10,519 nucleotides of DNA. It comes from Akkermansiaceae bacterium (GTDB taxonomy: Bacteria > Verrucomicrobiota > Verrucomicrobiia > Verrucomicrobiales > Akkermansiaceae). The notes below the pieces were generated by a model that was not told the origin of the DNA, did no database searches, and saw only the letters and a list, made by a program, of their open reading frames with translations. Made by a program: the position numbers and the translations under genes. Numbering within the stretch: position 1 is the first letter of the stretch; every line of letters begins with the position of its first letter. Below are positions 6,137 through 10,519 of the stretch, in pieces. The stretch spans positions 1 to 10,519 of the forward strand of contig JARFRT010000261.1 of NCBI GenBank assembly GCA_029287105.1, written 5' to 3'.

Positions 6137-7690
6137 ATGAACCGTTCCATCCTCGCACTCGCAGCCTGCTTCTCGATGCTCACCCCGCTGGCCTTCAGTC
6201 AGCCTAACATCATTTTCATCCTCGCCGACGACATGGGCGTCGGTGACGTCTCCCACACAACGGGAAAAGCCGCCACCCCCAGCCTGGACCAACTCGCCAA
6301 GCAGGGGATGCGCTTCACCCATGCCCACACATCGTCGTCGGTTTGCTCGCCCACCCGCTACGGCATCATGACCGGCCGCTACAACTGGCGCTCATGGCTG
6401 AAAAAAACCGTGATCTGGTCGCCCGACAAACGGGGGCCGATGATCAAGCCCAACCGACTCACCGTGCCCGCATTCCTGAAAAAACATGGCTACCACACCG
6501 CCCTCGTCGGCAAGTGGCACCTCGGCCTGAAGTGGAGCTACCTCGACCAAGCACGCACCCCGGAGCATCCCGGAAAACACAGGAAACACGGCTCAGGTTG
6601 GAACATCGATTATTCGAAAAAAGTCGGCGGAGGCCCGACCGCACTCGGCTTCGACCAGTCGTTCTTCATCGCGGGCTCGCTCGATATGGCACCCTATGTT
6701 TACCTCAAAAACGACCAGGCCATCTCCATTCCCACCCACGTCAAGGCCTTCAGCCGCGCCGGTGCCGCTGCCGCGGACTTTGAAGCATCGGAGTGCCTCC
6801 GCGACTTCGCCCGCGAGTCCGTCAACTACATCAACGCACGCGCCAAAACCCAACAACCCTTCTTCCTCTACCTGCCGCTCACCAGCCCCCACACACCCAT
6901 CGTTCCCTCGGAAGCATGGCAGGGCAAATCCCCCATCGGAAAATACGGCGACTTCATCATGGAGACCGACTGGGTCGCCGGCCAGGTTCTCAAGGCACTC
7001 GATGCTAACAAGATTGCCGATAACACCCTGGTCATCTTCACCACCGACAACGGCTGCTCACCCGCCGCGGGAATCCCCAAGCTCGTACAGCAGGGGCACA
7101 AACCCAACATGGACCTGCGGGGCCACAAGGCGGACATCTACGAAGGTGGCCACAACGTCCCCTTCATCGTCCGCTGGCCGGGCAAGACCGAGGCAGGCTC
7201 GACCTCTGCCCGGATCATCTGCACCACCGACTTCTTTGCCACCGCCGCCGACGTCATCGAAAAAGGCACCAGCATCCCCGCCACCGCCGCCGAGGATTCG
7301 TTCTCGTTTCTGCCCACGCTGATGGGACAGGACCAAAAGGCCCGCCCATTCACCATCCACCACTCGATCAACGGCTCCTTTGCCATCCGCCAAGGCAAAT
7401 GGAAACTCTGCATGTGCCCGGGCTCCGGCGGCTGGTCAGACCCCAAACCCAACAAAGCATGGAAAGATAACACCCGGCTTCCCATCCAACTCTTCGACCT
7501 CCACGCCGACCCCGCCGAACAAACCAACTTGGCTGCGGACAACCCGGAGCTGGTCAACACCCTCATCAAGGCACTCAACGCCGCCATTAGCGAGGGCCGC
7601 ACCACCCCTGGCCCGGAACAGAGTAACGACACCCCGGTGCCGGCATTCCATCCCGAACTTCTCAAGAAATACCCCCAGGCTTCCCGCTAA
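6137..7690 (+). CDS. Exported arylsulfatase-type sulfatase (FGly-dependent)
   Basis: A 517-residue sulfatase of the alkaline phosphatase superfamily that would hydrolyse sulfate esters outside the cytoplasm. Residues 1-21 look like a signal peptide, with likely cleavage after Ala-Phe-Ser and before Gln22. Catalytic features in order: Asp31-Asp32 of ILADDMG (Ca2+ binding); Cys70 in the signature CSPTRYGIMTGR (70-81), the residue converted to formylglycine; K126 and H128 in GKWHLG (125-130); H252 in SPHTP; D304-N305 of TTDNG (Ca2+ binding); and K331 in RGHKADIYEGG (328-338). The C-terminal subdomain contains the common FAIRQGKWKL and LFDLHADPAEQTNLA segments. Length is normal and all key residues are present. 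It needs a formylglycine-generating enzyme or anSME, neither encoded in this window. Start ATG 6137 has no Shine-Dalgarno. The neighbouring sugar porter suggests a sulfated sugar or polysaccharide substrate, but the substrate cannot be read from sequence. Confidence 0.95.
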   Translation: MNRSILALAACFSMLTPLAFSQPNIIFILADDMGVGDVSHTTGKAATPSLDQLAKQGMRFTHAHTSSSVCSPTRYGIMTGRYNWRSWLKKTVIWSPDKRGPMIKPNRLTVPAFLKKHGYHTALVGKWHLGLKWSYLDQARTPEHPGKHRKHGSGWNIDYSKKVGGGPTALGFDQSFFIAGSLDMAPYVYLKNDQAISIPTHVKAFSRAGAAAADFEASECLRDFARESVNYINARAKTQQPFFLYLPLTSPHTPIVPSEAWQGKSPIGKYGDFIMETDWVAGQVLKALDANKIADNTLVIFTTDNGCSPAAGIPKLVQQGHKPNMDLRGHKADIYEGGHNVPFIVRWPGKTEAGSTSARIICTTDFFATAADVIEKGTSIPATAAEDSFSFLPTLMGQDQKARPFTIHHSINGSFAIRQGKWKLCMCPGSGGWSDPKPNKAWKDNTRLPIQLFDLHADPAEQTNLAADNPELVNTLIKALNAAISEGRTTPGPEQSNDTPVPAFHPELLKKYPQASR

Positions 7691-7735
7691 CTCGCCTCTT
7701 GACTTTCCAGGCCGAATTCCCGAACCTCAATCGTC

Positions 7736-7972
7736 ATGGATTCCAGAAAAATCAAACTTATCGCCGCAAGCATCATTGTCATTCTTCTGGCGATTGTCAT
7801 TTTTCAGAACTCCGCCGACATCAAGGTCAAGATCCTCATGGCCAGCATCGAGATGCCTCTGGCCTTGCTGCTTTTTCTAACATTCGCCATCGGGACCGCC
7901 GCCGGTTGGGTCATCACCCTGACACGATCCAAAACGTCAAAAAGCAAATCCGGGGACAACTCGGAAGCATGA
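7736..7972 (+). CDS. LapA (DUF1049)-domain small membrane protein
   Basis: A 78-residue protein with two transmembrane segments (about 7-25 and 42-63), a short loop between them, and a hydrophilic Lys/Ser-rich tail (about 65-78). The QNSADIKVKIL segment after TM1 and the MPLALLLFLTFAIGTAAGW run in TM2 fit the LapA/DUF1049 family. The E. coli family member takes part in lipopolysaccharide assembly control together with LapB; whether that holds here is unknown, since no LapB-like tetratricopeptide gene adjoins it. It begins 45 bp after the sulfatase stop on the same strand and could share its transcript. Start ATG 7736 is not preceded by a Shine-Dalgarno. An N-terminal positive patch (RKIK) before TM1 suggests a cytoplasmic N-terminus. 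Confidence 0.82.
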   Translation: MDSRKIKLIAASIIVILLAIVIFQNSADIKVKILMASIEMPLALLLFLTFAIGTAAGWVITLTRSKTSKSKSGDNSEA

Positions 7973-7975
7973 CCC

Positions 7976-7995
7976 GGGCGCCTGTGTCAGCGCCC
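7976..7995 (+). terminator. GC-rich hairpin just after the LapA-domain gene
   Basis: A perfect 6-bp stem, GGGCGC (7976-7981) pairing with GCGCCC (7990-7995) around an 8-nt loop, starts 3 bp after the stop codon. No U-run follows, so it is not a standard intrinsic terminator. It may be a weak terminator or an mRNA 3'-end stabiliser. Confidence 0.3.
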
Positions 7996-8003
7996 ATTCG
8001 AGA

Positions 8004-8020
8004 TCAACCGATCCGGTTGA
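8004..8020. promoter_or_regulatory. Palindromic operator-like element upstream of the sugar porter
   Basis: The 17-mer TCAACCGATCCGGTTGA is a perfect 7-bp inverted repeat (TCAACCG / CGGTTGA) around ATC, in the 135-bp gap before the sugar porter and about 88 bp upstream of its start. A related 8-bp palindrome, CCGATCGG, lies at 8038-8045, with centres about 29-30 bp apart, close to three helical turns. Size and position would suit a dimeric repressor of the LacI or GntR type; no regulator gene is in the window. As RNA it could also form a small hairpin. Confidence 0.4.
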
Positions 8021-8070
8021 CCCAGCCTTCCAGGAACCCGATCGGTCAGCTCATCACCGCATTCACTTGT

Positions 8071-8104
8071 CACTTCAATCCAACACGCCAACCTAACACT
8101 TCAA
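8071..8104 (+). repeat. Direct repeat CACTTCAA in the sugar porter leader
   Basis: CACTTCAA occurs at 8071-8078 and again at 8097-8104, 26 bp apart, the second copy ending 3 bp before the sugar porter ATG. The whole stretch 8060-8107 is rich in A and C with few G, so it should be little folded. No ribosome-binding site is present. The repeat may be chance. Confidence 0.35.
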
Positions 8105-8107
8105 CCT

Positions 8108-9514
8108 ATGAGCAACAATCCATCCAGCCAACGAGCCTATACGTTGTTCATCAGCCTGGTCGCCGTCATCGGCGGCTTCTTATTTGGTTTCGATAGCGGC
8201 GTCATCAACGGCACCGTCAAGGGCCTGCAAACCGCATTCAACTCCGATAGTGCAGGCACCGGCTTTAACGTGGCATCCATGCTGCTGGGCTGCGCCGTCG
8301 GCGCCTTTTTCGCCGGCCGGCTGGCTGATGTGTTCGGTCGCCGGACCTGCCTCATCATTGCCGCCGTCTTTTTCAGCGTCAGCGCCTGGGGGTCAGGTGT
8401 CGCCACGGACTCGTTCGAATTCATCATCTACCGCGTCCTCGGCGGGCTGGCCGTGGGTGCCGCCAGCGTCATGGCTCCGGCATACATCAGTGAGATCGCC
8501 CCCGCAAAGTACCGGGGCACACTCTCATCCATCCAACAGATTGCCATCATCTCCGGTCTCTTTGTCGCATTCCTGAGCAACTACCTGATCGCCGGAAGCG
8601 CAGGTGCCACCACCGCAACATTCTGGCTCGGCTACGCCGCCTGGCGCTGGATGTTCTGGGTCGAACTCATCCCCGCCGTCACCTTCTTTTTTGCCCTGCT
8701 CTTCATCCCGGAAAGCCCCCGCTTCCTTGTGGCCGCCGGCAAAAAGGCCAAGGCGATCGCCATCCTCACCCGACTCTGCGGCGAGGACGAGGCGAAGTCG
8801 ACCGTCGCAGAGATCGACGCCTCCCTGGCCAAGGACCACCACCGGCCCCGGTTTTCCGATCTCATCGATCAAAAGAAAGGCGGTATCCGCGGCATCGTCT
8901 GGCTCGGCATCGGGCTGGCATCCCTGCAACAACTTGTCGGCATCAACGTCGTCTTCTACTACGGCGCCGTGCTCTGGCAGGCCGCCGGGTTCACCGAGTC
9001 CGACGCCCTGCAAATCAACGTACTCAGTGGTGCCCTCAGCATCGCAGCCTGCGTGTTTGCCACACTCAAGATCGATAAAATCGGACGCAAGCCTCTTCTC
9101 CTTTGGGGCTCGGTCGGCATGGCCATCACCCTGGCTGTGATGGCGGTCGTATTTGCCATGGCTTTCACCAACGCTGACGGCGACCTCGACCTGAAAGGCA
9201 ATTCCGGCGTGATCGCGCTGGTCGCAGCCAACCTCTATGTCATCTGCTTCAACTTCTCCTGGGGTCCGGTCATGTGGGTGATGCTCGGGGAGATGTTCCC
9301 GAACCAGATCCGCGGAACCGGCCTCGCCGTCAGCGGAATGTCCCAGTGGAGCGTCAACTTTGTCGTCACCATGACCTTCCCGATGCTCCTGGCCAGTATC
9401 GGCCTCGGCGGCGCCTACGGAATCTACGCATTCTGCGCCGCCCTTTCGATTGTCTTCGTACTCAAGTTCGTACACGAAACCAAAGGCATCGAACTCGAAC
9501 ACATGAAGGGGTGA
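8108..9514 (+). CDS. Sugar:H+ symporter, MFS sugar porter family (XylE/GalP/GLUT-like)
   Basis: A 468-residue inner-membrane transporter with twelve predicted helices. Family motifs appear in order: GFLFGFDSGVINGT (23-36), the loop RLADVFGRR (71-79), the RVLGGLAVG helix (109-117), PESPRFL (201-207) at the end of the N-half, QQLVGINVVFYYG (274-286) for sugar binding, DKIGRKP (323-329), SWGPVMWVMLGEMFPNQIRG (384-403), and the terminal VHETKG (455-460). Asp29 and Arg109 match the proton-coupling pair of E. coli XylE, so active symport rather than facilitated diffusion is likely. Two motif deviations: Gly394 where most relatives have Ser (SEIFP), and His456 in place of the Pro of PETKG. The sugar cannot be named from sequence. 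It lies 135 bp after the LapA-domain gene, with its own possible operator, and converges with the AEC gene. Start ATG 8108 lacks a Shine-Dalgarno. Confidence 0.94.
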   Translation: MSNNPSSQRAYTLFISLVAVIGGFLFGFDSGVINGTVKGLQTAFNSDSAGTGFNVASMLLGCAVGAFFAGRLADVFGRRTCLIIAAVFFSVSAWGSGVATDSFEFIIYRVLGGLAVGAASVMAPAYISEIAPAKYRGTLSSIQQIAIISGLFVAFLSNYLIAGSAGATTATFWLGYAAWRWMFWVELIPAVTFFFALLFIPESPRFLVAAGKKAKAIAILTRLCGEDEAKSTVAEIDASLAKDHHRPRFSDLIDQKKGGIRGIVWLGIGLASLQQLVGINVVFYYGAVLWQAAGFTESDALQINVLSGALSIAACVFATLKIDKIGRKPLLLWGSVGMAITLAVMAVVFAMAFTNADGDLDLKGNSGVIALVAANLYVICFNFSWGPVMWVMLGEMFPNQIRGTGLAVSGMSQWSVNFVVTMTFPMLLASIGLGGAYGIYAFCAALSIVFVLKFVHETKGIELEHMKG

Positions 9515-9516
9515 CC

Positions 9517-10458
9517 CTACACCCCGACCCAGTATTTCCCGAACCCGATCACCAATGGCATGGTGAGCAGGCTCGCGATCGTCGTCACCACCGCCATCTG
9601 GATCGCGATATCGGTCCTCCCACCATAGTGCCGTGAAAGAACGATGGGAAACATCGCGGATGGCAAGGCGGCCTGCACCACGAGCACCTGCTTCAACTCG
9701 ACCGCCAACGGCAGGAATTTGGCGGCCAGCAAAAACAGCACCGGAATCAAGGCAAGACGGACAATGATGCCACCCAACCCGATCTTCCAATCAAACTTCA
9801 CCTTGCCGGCAAGGTCGTAAATGGTTGTCCCGACCAACAGCAGGCAAATCGGAACGGCACACACACCCAACATTGAGAACACCCTGTGTAATACATCGGG
9901 AACCAGGTGGTCTGTACGCGTTTGCAGTAAAATCAACCCAACAACCACCGCGATGATCGGCCCCCTCAAAAAGACCCGAGCAGACGGCCTGGTAACACCG
10001 GATAACAACATCAATCCAATCGTCCACATCGCCGTCTCCACTCCCAGGTTGTGGGTGAACAACACCGCCATGACCTCATCATCATTGAAGAGATAGGCCA
10101 CCAGGGGAATCGCGATAAAGCCATAATTCTGCAAGCCGCCGGAGACCGCAAATGTCCTCCTGCCACTGCCGACTTTCAAGCCGATCATTGGCGCCAGAAA
10201 ATACGCCATGGCCGTCCCCGCGAGGATCAGCCCGAATCCCACCCCGGCCGAGGATAACACCACACCCGCATCGCGCAGAATCTCGGCCCCCAGCATCTTG
10301 TCCAGGATAAGACAGGGGAAAAACAGATGCACCGCCGTCGACATCACCCCCTTGTCCATTTCCGGTGTCAATGCCCCGGTCCGCCGAAGCAGCGGCCCCA
10401 AGGCCACAACGATATAAACCGGCAATGCTGCCTGCAGAACCAACAAACTCTCGTGCAT
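9517..10458 (-). CDS. AEC-family permease (auxin efflux carrier-like)
   Basis: A predicted 313-residue inner-membrane transporter of the AEC family, which in bacteria moves organic anions such as malate or malonate, or other small metabolites. About ten hydrophobic segments are visible. The opening LQAALPVYIVVALGPLLRR (8-26) is typical. In the middle stand the SGGLQNYGFIAIPL motif (106-119, with conserved Asn111 and Pro118), HNLGVETAMW (136-145) and AVPICLLLVG (201-210). The end shows VQAALPSAMFPIVL (261-274) and TTIASLLTMPLVI (292-304), the crossover and last helix. I chose ATG 10458, which matches the family N-terminus; an in-frame ATG at 10476 would add six residues and has a GGGA close before it. 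It is convergent with the sugar porter, with only 2 bp between stops. Substrate unknown. Confidence 0.9.
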   Translation of the reverse strand: MHESLLVLQAALPVYIVVALGPLLRRTGALTPEMDKGVMSTAVHLFFPCLILDKMLGAEILRDAGVVLSSAGVGFGLILAGTAMAYFLAPMIGLKVGSGRRTFAVSGGLQNYGFIAIPLVAYLFNDDEVMAVLFTHNLGVETAMWTIGLMLLSGVTRPSARVFLRGPIIAVVVGLILLQTRTDHLVPDVLHRVFSMLGVCAVPICLLLVGTTIYDLAGKVKFDWKIGLGGIIVRLALIPVLFLLAAKFLPLAVELKQVLVVQAALPSAMFPIVLSRHYGGRTDIAIQMAVVTTIASLLTMPLVIGFGKYWVGV

Positions 10459-10484
10459 GGCGCCAACTAGACACATTCCCAGCC

Positions 10485-10514
10485 ATTATTCAAAACTTAA
10501 CACCGACCCGTCAC
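10485..10514 (-). promoter_or_regulatory. Possible sigma-70-like promoter of the AEC gene
   Basis: On the minus strand, GTGACG (10514-10509) and AATAAT (10490-10485) are 18 bp apart and match the -35 and -10 consensus at 4 and 5 of 6 positions. A transcript starting near 10478 would give a leader of about 20 nt for ATG 10458, or be nearly leaderless for ATG 10476. The region lies at the window edge, so more upstream signals may exist outside. Confidence 0.3.
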
Positions 10515-10519
10515 AAACT

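Noticed and set aside
6158..6169. Lipobox-like LAAC (residues 8-11) in the sulfatase signal peptide
   Set aside because: Only about seven hydrophobic residues precede the Cys, too few for a lipoprotein signal; hydrophobicity continues to an ordinary signal peptidase I site before Gln22.
6080..6328. N-terminal extension of the Dabb protein across the sulfatase 5' end
   Set aside because: The extension is antisense to the sulfatase signal peptide and metal-binding motif, has no similarity to Dabb, and a good ribosome-binding site marks ATG 6079.
6392..7665. Several 60-210-codon open frames in other phases across the sulfatase
   Set aside because: All overlap a complete sulfatase with every catalytic motif, and their translations are low-complexity Pro/Ser/Arg-rich or Gly-rich, typical of GC-biased shadows.
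7699..7727. TTGACT as a -35 box upstream of the LapA-domain gene
   Set aside because: No acceptable -10 hexamer lies 15-19 bp downstream; the region there reads GAACCT.
8525..9790. A 421-codon minus-strand open frame opposite the sugar porter and running into the AEC gene
   Set aside because: It is codon-aligned antisense to the porter, rich in Gly, Asp, Glu and His with no recognisable fold, and it overlaps a real gene on its own strand.
1..10519. Search for tRNA, rRNA, CRISPR, insertion sequence, toxin-antitoxin or phage-defence genes
   Set aside because: Reading both strands, I found no cloverleaf, no regularly spaced repeats, no transposase and no defence-type domain; the genes are metabolic or transport genes of known families.

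Overview
The window is an ordinary chromosomal stretch from a bacterium, most likely a Verrucomicrobiota member (Akkermansiaceae/Verrucomicrobiales-like). This rests on the long Bacteroidetes/Verrucomicrobia-type PurF, an exported sulfatase beside a sugar transporter, moderately high GC, and starts that mostly lack a Shine-Dalgarno sequence. The assignment is inferred from gene types and was not tested by a search.

Layout. Bases 1-475 (+) hold the 3' end of metH (cobalamin-dependent methionine synthase). It converges with a VIT/CCC1-family iron or manganese transporter (500-1258, -). Next comes a minus-strand purine cluster, in transcription order purM (4517-5509), purF (2550-4475) and a YhaM-like OB-fold/HD 3'-5' exonuclease (1387-2481). 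A 270-bp gene-free leader (5510-5779) separates purM from a small Dabb-domain protein (5780-6079, -). Diverging from the Dabb gene across only 57 bp is a plus-strand group: a secreted FGly-type sulfatase (6137-7690), a small LapA/DUF1049 membrane protein (7736-7972) and a sugar:H+ symporter of the MFS sugar porter family (8108-9514). An AEC-family permease (9517-10458, -) converges on the symporter with a 2-bp gap.

How the genes work together. PurF and PurM catalyse the first and fifth steps of de novo IMP synthesis, and the exonuclease just downstream may be co-transcribed with them. The sulfatase and sugar porter suggest desulfation of an external sulfated glycan followed by uptake of the sugar. 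No glycoside hydrolase, SusC/D pair or sulfatase-maturing enzyme lies within the window, so this is only suggestive.

I found no tRNA, rRNA, CRISPR array, insertion sequence or prophage gene. Nor did I find a clearly new multi-gene system. The points most worth a second look are the altered glutaminase-site motif in PurF, a palindromic element ahead of the sugar porter, the exonuclease linked to the pur genes, and the general lack of Shine-Dalgarno sequences.
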